From Paenibacillus_E allorhizoplanae (lineage in GTDB: Bacteria > Bacillota > Bacilli > Paenibacillales > NBRC-103111), in the NCBI RefSeq assembly GCF_927798215.1, contig NZ_CAKMMW010000002.1, positions 1-64,000 of the forward strand: a stretch of DNA of 64,000 nucleotides, given 5' to 3'. The notes beneath the pieces were generated by a model. That model ran no database searches. It saw only the letters and a program-made list of their open reading frames with translations, and was not told the DNA's origin. Positions 17,538 to 26,321 of this stretch are shown here, piece by piece. Made by a program: the position numbers and the translations under genes. Position 1 is the stretch's first letter; every line of letters starts with the position of its first letter.

Positions 17538-17584
17538 AAATAAAAGCCCGAAAGGTATCAGAATCGATAACCTCCCGGGCTTTT
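17538..17584 (-). terminator. Expression-platform terminator of the riboswitch
   Basis: Minus-strand stem AAAAGCCCG (17584-17576) with CGGGCTTTT (17550-17542), a partly paired loop, and a T-rich tail. The left arm is the conserved 3' strand of the aptamer, so aptamer folding and terminator formation exclude each other. This is the arrangement of a ligand-activated (anti-termination) switch. Confidence 0.88.
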
Positions 17585-17665
17585 ATCCCTCCGTGAACAC
17601 AGTGCGCTGTGTGTTTTCTCTCGGACCTGACCGGCGAATAGGCCGCGGAACCCTAGAAAACTTTT
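17571..17665 (-). ncRNA. ykkC-class riboswitch aptamer, probably guanidine-I
   Basis: The minus strand contains, in order, the conserved ykkC blocks: CTAGGGTTCCG (17656-17646), GGTCCGAGAG, a P3 hairpin of ACACA/TGTGT, then ACGG and GGGATAAAAGCCCGGGAG ending near 17572. These are the hallmark nucleotides of the ykkC aptamer. The guanidine-I subtype is favoured because a chemoreceptor fits a toxic-compound response better than the ppGpp or PRPP subtypes, which usually precede amino-acid or purine genes. I could not separate the subtypes base by base. Confidence 0.9.
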
Positions 17666-17677
17666 AATATGTTAGAT

Positions 17678-17705
17678 AATATAACATATAATTCAACATT
17701 ATCAA
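17678..17705 (-). promoter_or_regulatory. Sigma-A-like promoter of the riboswitch-chemoreceptor transcript
   Basis: Minus strand: -35 TTGATA (17705-17700), 16-base spacer, -10 TATATT (17683-17678). The predicted start near 17671 is just ahead of the aptamer. Confidence 0.55.
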
Positions 17706-17797
17706 ACAAAAAAATTTATAGAACGCCCTTAACGTTATTTATTCTTACATTATTCCGAGATTTTTCACCAGATATCTTTATTTTCTCTGAATACAGA

Positions 17798-18697
17798 CTA
17801 TTTCTGATCGTACAATTGCATCTTTTTAAGTAAAATATCGGAAGAAACATAGGGCATTCCTGCACTTATGCGTGAAATTTCCTCATTGTTCCCTGTGTTA
17901 ATGTCTTCCTTCGTCGTAAAAAACAACGAAAATCCTTGCCGTGTCGCTTCCTCAACAACTGACTGATTATATTCCCCTAATGGGAAACAAAGGAATGAAA
18001 ACTGATTGTGAAGCTTTGTCTTCAGAAACAACTCACCCAATAACAAATCTTCTCTCACACGCTGCTTCCTCTCTTCTTCCGTCTCCGATCTTTTCTCTTT
18101 AGACAACCAGATTCGATTCGTCAGAGGTGGTACTAGGTTACCAGATTCATCTCGTTTTTTCTGATGTAGATCATAGGTATGTGAGTAAAAGCTAAATCCA
18201 TCACGTCTCATTTCAATGATTTGACTCCAGGTCAGAAAGGGCAAAGATGGATTATCGGAATCTACATCGCTCAGGATAAGGAAATTCGTCGCCGTATATC
18301 CCACCTGCTTCAGCAGAGGATAAGCTTTGTCATAAAATGATCGGTAGCCATCGTCAAATGTTATCACCACTGCGTTCGGAGGTAATGGGGTCCGATACGC
18401 ATGGAAACAAGCGTAGTCCTCGATAGAAACAACATTATAGTGCTTATCTTTAAGAGCCTGCAGGTGCTGTTTAAATTTGGCCGGAGTAATTGTGATGAAA
18501 GACTCCTGATCATCGAGATGATGATAGGTTAGAAATAACGCCTTATTTTTATAATGAATGGAAGTGGCATCTGTGTTGGGGGTTGAAGCAGAACTCATTT
18601 TAGAAGCGGAACAATAGGAATCCAATGGATTTGCTTGATGTCCTGTCTGTGTCCAACCCCCTGTGAGAAGAAGCATAAGCATGAAGTATACAGGCAA
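17798..18697 (-). CDS. Exported polysaccharide deacetylase (NodB domain)
   Basis: 299 residues. A hydrophobic N-terminal segment, VYFMLMLLLTGGW, suggests export. The NodB domain has VITFDDGY near residue 108 (catalytic and metal Asp) and FYSHTYDLH near 170 (metal His residues), preceded by LTYHHLDD. Such enzymes de-N-acetylate chitin, peptidoglycan or poly-N-acetylglucosamine; PgaB/IcaB-type motifs such as LTYHHL favour an exopolysaccharide substrate. It starts at TTG with GGGAGG ten bases upstream. It stands alone; no pga/ica synthase genes are near. Confidence 0.88.
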   Translation of the reverse strand: MPVYFMLMLLLTGGWTQTGHQANPLDSYCSASKMSSASTPNTDATSIHYKNKALFLTYHHLDDQESFITITPAKFKQHLQALKDKHYNVVSIEDYACFHAYRTPLPPNAVVITFDDGYRSFYDKAYPLLKQVGYTATNFLILSDVDSDNPSLPFLTWSQIIEMRRDGFSFYSHTYDLHQKKRDESGNLVPPLTNRIWLSKEKRSETEEERKQRVREDLLLGELFLKTKLHNQFSFLCFPLGEYNQSVVEEATRQGFSLFFTTKEDINTGNNEEISRISAGMPYVSSDILLKKMQLYDQK

Positions 18698-18920
18698 TTG
18701 TGATCAACCTCCCTAACAACTCCTGAACTATCCCTACAATATACTCACGGAGATAACAGTTAGAACGGGAAGGCAACAAGTCTACTATTACTATTTCACC
18801 TCATTACAACTATACGGTTCACGCATGGATTTGGCTGAAAGTAGCTTTTGTTCGCTTTTGCGTGGGATAAGGAATCTGGTACTAGCAATACTGGTTTGGT
18901 AGCTAAGTAAGTGTTACCAC

Positions 18921-18947
18921 ATAAAAAGCCTCCCTTTTTAGGGAGGC
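18921..18947 (-). terminator. Terminator of the acyltransferase gene
   Basis: GCCTCCCT (18928-18935) pairs with AGGGAGGC (18940-18947); the minus-strand T run is the complement of 18923-18927. The rest of 18698-18962 shows no gene. Confidence 0.9.
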
Positions 18948-18962
18948 GGTTAGGCAATTCAG

Positions 18963-20045
18963 CTATGCATTAGGATTAGGCATTGCATTACTTTTAATCG
19001 TTTCTCTGCGCGTAGTTATTCCGAAGCGTATTCTCTTTCTTAACGGCTCTTCAAAGTAAGTGTAAATTACTGCACTTAAGCTAATTGAGATAACAAATGC
19101 AATGAATGCCCGTGACACAGATCCGAGAACGAAGAAGTCTAAGTAACGAATAACTAAATCGTGAACCATATAAAAAGAAAAGCTTATTTCACCAAGATAT
19201 ACAAGTCTACTGTTGGAGAATGCTTTTGAAAATACTCCTCGCTGAAATGCGAAAGTGTAAATTAATAAGCACCATACTGGAATGTAATAAACACTATACC
19301 TTAGTGTTTGAGTAATGTTTGGAGATAGAAATATCCAAACAACAAGCAATATTAAGGCGCTTATTTCAATGACACTAAAAGTTGAGCTCTTTAATGTGCT
19401 TCTTTTTGTTTGATAAACATAAGTTAGCCCAAGGAGAATACCGCTTATAAAATCAAGAACCCTGAAAAAAGGGAACACATTGTAAAACCACCAACTCAAG
19501 TGAATATCACTAATCGGTGAGAAAATAGTCGCGTAAACCGCTACTAACCAAACGAGTGTTAATAAAGAAACAGCTTTGGGAGTTGACTTAATTTTCATCT
19601 TCATGAAAATCCAAATAATAAAAGGGCACAACAAGTAAAATAACAATTCGGCTGACAAGCTCCATGATACCAGGTTAAAGTCCAATGTGTAACCAGGTAT
19701 GTAGCTTTGGAGTAGAAATAGATTAATTGCAGAGATCACACCAAGCTTTATTAAATACAGGTTTTTTGGATGAAATCCGATAAGCACGAGAGGTGTTGCA
19801 AGGAAAAATGTTAATACATGGACAGGGTAAATTTTTGCCAATCGTGCAATGTAAAACCTTTTTATATTTCCTGTATTTAGTTTTTCTATTTTTGAATGAT
19901 AATTGGCAGCTAATATGAAGCCAGATAAGACAAAGAAAAACGAGACACCTACAGGTCCAAGTTGGAATTTCTCCAAAAATCCAATATGCCACATGAAAAC
20001 CATTAGTGCGGCAAAAAATCTAAAAGACGTTAGCGGTTTTAACAA
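18963..20045 (-). CDS. Acyltransferase 3 family membrane protein (OafA/YrhL-like)
   Basis: 360 residues with about ten transmembrane helices. The N-terminus LTSFRFFAALMVFMWHIGF contains the conserved R and the His of the family, followed by FFVLSGFILAANYH and later SWSLSAELLFYLLCPF. These proteins O-acylate cell-surface polysaccharides or peptidoglycan from a cytosolic acyl donor. Translation starts at TTG with AAGGAGG upstream. There is no SGNH extracellular domain, so it is the minimal form. A perfect 16-bp palindrome lies just upstream of the start. Confidence 0.92.
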   Translation of the reverse strand: MLKPLTSFRFFAALMVFMWHIGFLEKFQLGPVGVSFFFVLSGFILAANYHSKIEKLNTGNIKRFYIARLAKIYPVHVLTFFLATPLVLIGFHPKNLYLIKLGVISAINLFLLQSYIPGYTLDFNLVSWSLSAELLFYLLCPFIIWIFMKMKIKSTPKAVSLLTLVWLVAVYATIFSPISDIHLSWWFYNVFPFFRVLDFISGILLGLTYVYQTKRSTLKSSTFSVIEISALILLVVWIFLSPNITQTLRYSVYYIPVWCLLIYTFAFQRGVFSKAFSNSRLVYLGEISFSFYMVHDLVIRYLDFFVLGSVSRAFIAFVISISLSAVIYTYFEEPLRKRIRFGITTRRETIKSNAMPNPNA

Positions 20046-20066
20046 AAGGGCCCCTCCTTATACGTT

Positions 20067-20082
20067 GTTCTTTATAAAGAAC
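20067..20082. promoter_or_regulatory. 16-bp palindrome upstream of the acyltransferase gene
   Basis: GTTCTTTATAAAGAAC is a perfect dyad 22 bases before the acyltransferase start. It could be an operator or a small RNA hairpin. No matching regulator is adjacent. The remaining intergenic sequence to 20392 shows no gene. Confidence 0.35.
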
Positions 20083-20392
20083 GACAATTTGATTTTACAG
20101 CTCATTCCAAATTATTACAAGTGTTTGTTCGATGTTTTGTAATTGGGTTTAATTTATTTCTAGAGAGGCGCGTGAACAACAACATGTACAATAAACTAAA
20201 AAATGACTTAATATGTATATCAACCACTCAACAAGCTGTAACAACAACCTCTGCTGGAGTACTAGGAGCAAGTCACGGAGAAAAATCGTGAAAACTAGCT
20301 AAAATTGACTAATTCTGTGCGTGGCACGGAACTTGGAGGGTGGTAAGCCGATTTTTTCGACTAAGCGGTGCGCAGCGTGGTTCTATCGAGCA

Positions 20393-20434
20393 CAAAAAAA
20401 AGGAGCCAAGCGCACACATGCGCCTAGCTCCTTT
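20393..20434 (-). terminator. Terminator of the sugar isomerase-like gene
   Basis: A 14-base arm at 20401-20414 pairs with 20419-20432 with one mismatch, and a long A run at 20393-20400 gives the minus-strand T tract. Confidence 0.92.
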
Positions 20435-20449
20435 GTCATTCAAGTCAAT

Positions 20450-21217
20450 CTACCCCTTCAATCCTAAGCGAGCAAGATTAGCGAAGCTAATCTCCAAGCT
20501 TTCGAAAGGATTACGTCCGTAGCAGTCATCCTGCTCGACAGCCGCCCACTCCACGCCGATTTCCTCGCAGGCTTGAATAATGCCTTTGAAATTCATATTC
20601 CCTTCACCGACTTCGGCGAAACGCTGTTTCCGATCTGGCGTTATGCACATATCCTTGAAATGAACGACTTTCATTCGTCCGTCAACCTTGCGAATCCACT
20701 CGATAGGATCGGCTCCGCCAGCTTGCACCCAATAAACGTCCAACTCAAAATCTACGGCTTCAGGATCAGACTCGTCAAATAATATCTCCATACCTGTTTT
20801 CCCATCATATTTAGCAAATTCGAAATCATGATTATGATAAATGAACTGTAATCCAGCACTTTTCAATTGTCTGCCAAAATCGGAAGCTTGCTTGGCAAAG
20901 GTTGCATAACCTTGGCTCGTTTCACGGAATTCTGGCGGAAGCCCACCTAATCCAACATACTTGCAATCCCAGGCCAAATGTTTCTCAATGACAGAATCCA
21001 TATCGTTTAACAAATCGTTATACCCGATGTGCGTAGCACAAATGCTCAAGCCTTCTTGATCCGTAAGCGCTTTAAATTCATGAATACCAATAGGACCAAC
21101 ACCTGAAGCTTGCACGGAGTTGTACCCCAGCTGCTTCACTTTCTTCAAGCTGTCGCTAATGTCCTGTGGGGTTTGCAGAAAGTTACGAACAGTATACAAT
21201 TGCGTGGCGATTCTCAT
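20450..21217 (-). CDS. Sugar phosphate isomerase/epimerase-like TIM-barrel protein
   Basis: 255 residues of the AP-endonuclease-2/xylose-isomerase-like family. Recognisable pieces are RIATQLYTVRNFL at the start, SICATHIGY, FIYHNHDFEF (metal His), DFELDVYWVQAGG and MKVVHFKDMC. Family members are divalent-metal isomerases, epimerases or dehydratases acting on sugars or inositol derivatives; the substrate is not readable. GGAG lies eight bases before the ATG. It is a single-gene unit with its own terminator, downstream of icmF on the same strand after an 89-base gap. Confidence 0.85.
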   Translation of the reverse strand: MRIATQLYTVRNFLQTPQDISDSLKKVKQLGYNSVQASGVGPIGIHEFKALTDQEGLSICATHIGYNDLLNDMDSVIEKHLAWDCKYVGLGGLPPEFRETSQGYATFAKQASDFGRQLKSAGLQFIYHNHDFEFAKYDGKTGMEILFDESDPEAVDFELDVYWVQAGGADPIEWIRKVDGRMKVVHFKDMCITPDRKQRFAEVGEGNMNFKGIIQACEEIGVEWAAVEQDDCYGRNPFESLEISFANLARLGLKG

Positions 21218-21306
21218 TCATCTCACTCCATTCAACATAATTGGCTCTTTACATATATATCATGAAATGGGCGGATGAGCTATATGATTCTATTAACTTT
21301 TCAAAT

Positions 21307-24300
21307 TTACATATTTCTACGATACTGTCCGCCTACTTCATATAAGGCATTTGTAATTTGCCCGAGCGATGCTACTTTAACCGTTTCCATCAGTTCTTCG
21401 AAAAGGTTCCCGTTATTGCGGGCTGTCTGCTTTAAACGTTCAAGAGCCGCAGGACATGCCAACTTGTGTTGTTCATGAAAGGCTTTCAGTCCAGCAATTT
21501 GAGTTTCTTTCTCCTCAAAGGTCGAACGTGCCAGCTCGATATCAACGGCAGGCTGATGATCACTCGGCTTAATGAATGTATTCACACCGATAATCGGCAG
21601 CTCTCCTGCATGCTTTTTATGTTCATACAAAAGGGATTCTTCTTGAATCTTTCCACGTTGATATTGCGTTTCCATTGCCCCTAACACTCCGCCTCGTTCA
21701 TGAATTCGCTCGAATTCAGCCAACACAGCTTCTTCCACAAGATCCGTTAAATCATCGATGATAAAAGCACCTTGCAGTGGATTCTCATTCTTCGTCAAAC
21801 CCAATTCCTTGTTAATGATCAATTGAATCGCCATCGCCCTGCGCACGGAATTCTCTGTCGGTGTCGTAATCGCTTCATCGTATGCGTTCGTGTGCAAGGA
21901 ATTGCAATTATCATAGATCGCCATGAGTGCCTGCAGGCTGGTACGAATATCATTAAAGTCCATCTCCTGAGCATGTAAAGAGCGGCCTGATGTTTGAATA
22001 TGATACTTTAACTTCTGACTTCGCTCATTGCCGCCATATTGATTTCGAATGACAGTAGACCAGATGCGGCGGGCAACTCTGCCCATGACGGTATACTCAG
22101 GATCGAGTCCATTACTGAAAAAATAAGATAAATTCGGCGCAAAATCGTCGACATGCATACCGCGGCTCAAATAATATTCTAGAAACGTGAAACCATTTGC
22201 TAATGTAAAAGCCAACTGCGTAATAGGGTTTGCCCCCGCTTCCGCAATATGATACCCGCTAATACTGACGGAATAATAGTTTCGCACCTGATGATCAATG
22301 AAATATTGCTGCATGTCACCCATCATTTTCAACGCAAATTCCGTTGAGAATATGCACGTGTTTTGCCCTTGATCCTCTTTCAAAATATCCGCTTGCACCG
22401 TTCCACGAACGGTTTGTAGTGTCCAGGCTTTCAATTGCACATACTCATCATCTGTAGGTTGCTCCCCAGTTCTCTGAACAAATTTCTCGACTTGCTGCTG
22501 AATCGCCGTGTTCATGAACATGGCCAAAATCATAGGCGCAGGTCCGTTAATGGTCATGGAAACGCTTGTAGATGGATGACATAAATCGAATCCAGCATAA
22601 AGCTTATTCATATCCGTTAATGTGCATACATTTACTCCACTATTCCCTATTTTCCCATAAATATCGGGTCGATAGTCGGGATCATGGCCGTACAAGGTGA
22701 CACTGTCAAATGCCGTTGACAATCGTTTCGCTTCCTCATTTTGGCATAAATAGTGGAATCGTCGGTTGGTACGCTCTGGTGTTCCTTCTCCGGCAAATTG
22801 GCGCTTAGGCTCTTCATTCGTTCGCTTAAAAGGAAACACACCTGCGGTGTAAGGAAAGTAGCCTGGCAAATTTTCTTTCAACAGCCAGTGAAGAATTTCC
22901 CCATCATCCTCGTATCTCGGCAAACTGATCTTAGGAATCTTACTCCCAGACAGCGATTCCGTAAATAGAGCAGATCTGATCTCTCGATCGCGAACGCGAG
23001 TAACGAGTTCATCTTGTGTGTAGGCTTCACGAATTGTTGGCCATTCTTGTAGCAGCTTGAGACATGTTGGGTGAAGATTCCTCTGATAATGCGCGATCAT
23101 GTCATCGATTTTGCCTATCATCGCATCTGTTTCTCCCTTGGAATTAAACAAACTAGGATGCTCGGACAGCATCAGCGCTTTCGTACCCCGAAGTTGATAC
23201 AGTTTACGCGCGATCCCGACCTGCTCCGATGTAAATTTCTTATACTGTCGAATCGTTTGTACAATGTCCCCGAGGTAACCGGTGCGGTTGGACGGTATGA
23301 TCACATTCTTGGTTGTTACCGGTTGCAAAATCTCCTGCTCATCAATTGGCCAATCTCCACCTGTTTTGTCCGCAACGAGTTTCATAATCTTCTCGAATAG
23401 AACATTTGTTCCACTATCGTTAAATTGACTAGCAATCGTGCCAAATACAGGCATTTCCTGAACAGGTGTATCAAATAAGCCATGACTTCTTTGGAATTGT
23501 TTTCGCACATCACGCAAAGCGTCCTCGGAGCCACGTCGATCGAACTTATTGATAACAACCATATCGGCGTAATCGATCATATCTATTTTCTCCAGCTGCG
23601 TTGCTGCGCCAAATTCACTTGTCATTACATATATCGCCACATCACATAGCTTTACGATCGCAGAGTCGCCTTGTCCAATCCCACTTGTCTCCACAATCAC
23701 CAACTGATAGCCAGCAGCCTGAACCACTTGTATGGCTTCCTTGGTGGCAAGGCTTAGTTCAGACTTCGCCCCTCGTGTCGCTAAGCTGCGCATATACACA
23801 TTAGGACTGTTGATAGCATTCATACGGATCCGATCTCCGAGAAGTGCACCGCCTGTTTTCATTTTGGAAGGGTCGATTGAAATAATTGCGATGTTTCTGT
23901 CTGGATATTGGGCGAGAAATCGCCTGACCAGCTCATCCGTCAGCGTACTCTTCCCTGCTCCTCCTGTTCCCGTGATGCCAAGCACCGGTGACTGAGAAGA
24001 TTGTTTATTAGCTAAAATAGGTACTACTTGCTCCCACTGTCCACTTCCAGCGACTTCTTCAGCTGTAGTTATCACGCTTGCTACCAAGCTCCAATGGTTT
24101 TCTTTTGAAATGTGTAGGTCATCTATGTCATGTGGAAGCTTCCTTGGTGTTGGGTAGTCAACTTCTCGAATCATGTGATTGATCATGCCTTGTAAACCAA
24201 GTTCGCGTCCATCGTCAGGTGAAAAGATTTTGGCAATACCATATTGGTGTAATTGATGGATCTCGGAAGGAACGATGACCCCTCCTCCGCCAGCGAATAT

Positions 24301-24585
24301 CTTAATGTGCCCAGCACCTTTTTGCTGGAGAAGATCAAACATGTACGTTAAATATTCAACATGTCCCCCTTGATACGAGCTTATTGCAATGCCTTGCACA
24401 TCTTCTTGGATAGCGGCATGGACGACTTCCTTGGCGGATCGGTTATGACCCAGATGGATCACTTCAACCCCCGATGCTTGCAAAATCCTTCGTATGATAT
24501 GAATAGTCGCATCATGTCCATCAAACAAAGCTGCCGCCGTAACAAATCGTACTGGATTCTTGGGCCGATAGACTTGTGTGTTCAC
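21307..24585 (-). CDS. icmF: Fused isobutyryl-CoA mutase (IcmF)
   Basis: About 1092 residues in three parts. The N-terminal B12-binding domain has FDGHDATIHIIRRIL with the cobalt-ligand histidine, plus the SxxxGG block ISSYQGG. A MeaI-type G-protein chaperone follows with P-loop GITGTGGAGKST and VINKFDR. The C-terminal mutase half has DLCHPSTSVSMTINGPAP. IcmF interconverts isobutyryl-CoA and n-butyryl-CoA using adenosylcobalamin, and some members also act on isovaleryl-CoA. The frame is open further upstream, but GTG at 24585 with AAGGTGG seven bases before it matches the usual IcmF N-terminus. It is divergent from the sigma-54 regulator gene; no sigma-54 promoter was found for icmF itself. 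Confidence 0.95.
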   Translation of the reverse strand: MNTQVYRPKNPVRFVTAAALFDGHDATIHIIRRILQASGVEVIHLGHNRSAKEVVHAAIQEDVQGIAISSYQGGHVEYLTYMFDLLQQKGAGHIKIFAGGGGVIVPSEIHQLHQYGIAKIFSPDDGRELGLQGMINHMIREVDYPTPRKLPHDIDDLHISKENHWSLVASVITTAEEVAGSGQWEQVVPILANKQSSQSPVLGITGTGGAGKSTLTDELVRRFLAQYPDRNIAIISIDPSKMKTGGALLGDRIRMNAINSPNVYMRSLATRGAKSELSLATKEAIQVVQAAGYQLVIVETSGIGQGDSAIVKLCDVAIYVMTSEFGAATQLEKIDMIDYADMVVINKFDRRGSEDALRDVRKQFQRSHGLFDTPVQEMPVFGTIASQFNDSGTNVLFEKIMKLVADKTGGDWPIDEQEILQPVTTKNVIIPSNRTGYLGDIVQTIRQYKKFTSEQVGIARKLYQLRGTKALMLSEHPSLFNSKGETDAMIGKIDDMIAHYQRNLHPTCLKLLQEWPTIREAYTQDELVTRVRDREIRSALFTESLSGSKIPKISLPRYEDDGEILHWLLKENLPGYFPYTAGVFPFKRTNEEPKRQFAGEGTPERTNRRFHYLCQNEEAKRLSTAFDSVTLYGHDPDYRPDIYGKIGNSGVNVCTLTDMNKLYAGFDLCHPSTSVSMTINGPAPMILAMFMNTAIQQQVEKFVQRTGEQPTDDEYVQLKAWTLQTVRGTVQADILKEDQGQNTCIFSTEFALKMMGDMQQYFIDHQVRNYYSVSISGYHIAEAGANPITQLAFTLANGFTFLEYYLSRGMHVDDFAPNLSYFFSNGLDPEYTVMGRVARRIWSTVIRNQYGGNERSQKLKYHIQTSGRSLHAQEMDFNDIRTSLQALMAIYDNCNSLHTNAYDEAITTPTENSVRRAMAIQLIINKELGLTKNENPLQGAFIIDDLTDLVEEAVLAEFERIHERGGVLGAMETQYQRGKIQEESLLYEHKKHAGELPIIGVNTFIKPSDHQPAVDIELARSTFEEKETQIAGLKAFHEQHKLACPAALERLKQTARNNGNLFEELMETVKVASLGQITNALYEVGGQYRRNM

Positions 24586-24760
24586 AGGAAACCCACCTTT
24601 ATAGGATAGTCGTCGCAGAAGCATCCAAGCGTTGTTATCGCGTTTCACTCGATTTCTATGCAGATGAGCCGCAAATCATGTCCGCGTCATGTTCCAATGC
24701 CTACAATCATAAGCTATTAATTGAACCACTGAACCATACTTCGCGAGGCGGGTGAACCCA

Positions 24761-26200
24761 ATGTCCGAACAGAACGATCATGGATCTAAATATTTTGAGC
24801 AGATGCTGACGATCATTGATGTCGGTGTTCACCTGATTGATAACAAGGGAATCACGATTTTTTATAACGAAAAGATGGCTGAAACGGATGGATTAAAAAG
24901 AGAACAGGTTGTCGGAAAAAACTTCTTCGAACTCTTCCCTTCCCTTACGAACGAAACGAGTACTTTCATGAAAGTACTGCAAACTGGGATTGAAATCCGC
25001 GAAAAAATTCAAACATACGTGAATGTGACGGGAAAAAGGATCACAACCATTAATAGTACCTATCCTCTAGTGGAAAATGGGGAAATCATCGGAGCTTTAG
25101 AAGTTGCCAAAGATATCACGAGTATCGTTCATCTGCATGATCAAATTCTGGATCTCAGGCATCAAATCTATGAATCCCCATCCAAGGATAAAAAAAATGC
25201 GAGCGCTGCTCGGTACCATTTCAGTGATTTAATTGGAAAAAGTGAAACCTTCTTGCAAACTATCGCCTTTGCCAAAAAGGCATCGCGCACGAGCTCGCCG
25301 GTTCTGATATCAGGCCCTACAGGCACCGGAAAGGAATTGTTTGCCCAGAGCATTCACAATGCTGGAGCTCGTCGGAACCGACTGTTTATTGCTCAGAATT
25401 GTGCAGCAGTGCCTAACGAGCTGATGGAAGGGATTATGTTCGGAACTGCGAGAGGCGCGTTTACTGGCGCGATTGATCGTGCAGGATTATTCGAGCAAGC
25501 TAACGGCGGAACGCTTTTTCTAGATGAATTAAATAGCTTAGATTTATTTCTGCAAGCCAAATTATTACGAGTCCTACAAGACGGCATCGTTCGTCGCGTC
25601 GGAGGTACGCATGAGCAGCAAGTCGACGTTCGCATTATTACCGCCATGAATATTGATCCGAAAGAAGCCTTAAGCAAAGGTTTGCTTAGAAGCGATCTGT
25701 ATTACCGGCTCAATGTCGTAAATTTGCACCTACCTCCTCTCGTACAAAGAACAGACGATATCCCCCTTCTCACTTCTCATTTTATTGACAAATTCAATCA
25801 CCTATTCGGCATGAAAATAAATGGCGTATCCCCATCCGCTTTGGCGGCCTTAGAGAACTACCATTGGCCTGGTAATATACGTGAATTAAGTCATGCGATC
25901 GAATCTACCTATAATATGATGGAGCTGGAGTGTGAAAGGATTGATGATCATCATCTGCCCGCGTATCTCTTGGGACATACACGAACAACAGTGCATCGAT
26001 CCAATCCGCAGAGTGACAACATAGCAGATTTCTCGACCAGTCGGTTAACCGACAAAGTGAAGCAACTGGAAAAGGAAACGATCACGGATGCGCTAGCATT
26101 TCATCAATACAACATCACGCTGACCGCTCAGGCGCTTGGGATCAAGCGTCAGGCTTTACAGTATAAGCTAAACCGCTACGGCATCGTTAGAAAGCCTTAA
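24761..26200 (+). CDS. Sigma-54 enhancer-binding regulator of the kam/yod genes (KamR-like)
   Basis: About 479 residues. The N-terminal PAS domain (about 20-125) resembles RocR-type sensors. A central AAA+ domain has Walker A GPTGTGKELFAQS, the sigma-54-contacting GAFTGA loop, and GGTLFLDELNSL. The C-terminal Fis-type helix-turn-helix reads ITLTAQALGIKRQALQYKL. It should activate -24/-12 promoters, and two such promoters flank this locus (kamA and yokU). In Bacillus thuringiensis the kam locus is known to be driven by sigma-54 with an activator of this kind, which supports the call. The inducer sensed by PAS is unknown, possibly lysine. An upstream GTG start is also possible. Confidence 0.9.
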   Translation: MSEQNDHGSKYFEQMLTIIDVGVHLIDNKGITIFYNEKMAETDGLKREQVVGKNFFELFPSLTNETSTFMKVLQTGIEIREKIQTYVNVTGKRITTINSTYPLVENGEIIGALEVAKDITSIVHLHDQILDLRHQIYESPSKDKKNASAARYHFSDLIGKSETFLQTIAFAKKASRTSSPVLISGPTGTGKELFAQSIHNAGARRNRLFIAQNCAAVPNELMEGIMFGTARGAFTGAIDRAGLFEQANGGTLFLDELNSLDLFLQAKLLRVLQDGIVRRVGGTHEQQVDVRIITAMNIDPKEALSKGLLRSDLYYRLNVVNLHLPPLVQRTDDIPLLTSHFIDKFNHLFGMKINGVSPSALAALENYHWPGNIRELSHAIESTYNMMELECERIDDHHLPAYLLGHTRTTVHRSNPQSDNIADFSTSRLTDKVKQLEKETITDALAFHQYNITLTAQALGIKRQALQYKLNRYGIVRKP

Positions 26201-26218
26201 ACATCCTAGGATGAGCAC

Positions 26219-26245
26219 GACTCCGAGAGGAGTCTTTTTCTTTTT
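26219..26245 (+). terminator. Terminator of the sigma-54 activator gene
   Basis: GACTCC (26219-26224) pairs with GGAGTC (26229-26234) around a GAGA loop, followed by two runs of five T. It insulates the downstream kamA promoter. Confidence 0.88.
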
Positions 26246-26263
26246 GTCATGAAAAGTGAATGT

Positions 26264-26280
26264 TGGCATCCTTCTTGCAT
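26264..26280 (+). promoter_or_regulatory. Sigma-54 (-24/-12) promoter of kamA
   Basis: TTGGCATCCTTCTTGCAT has GG at 26265-26266 and GC at 26277-26278 with exactly ten bases between them. Start expected near 26290; kamA begins at 26322. Confidence 0.9.
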
Positions 26281-26321
26281 CTTACTATTCGTGAGAAGAC
26301 ATCCATGCTGGAGGTGCAATG

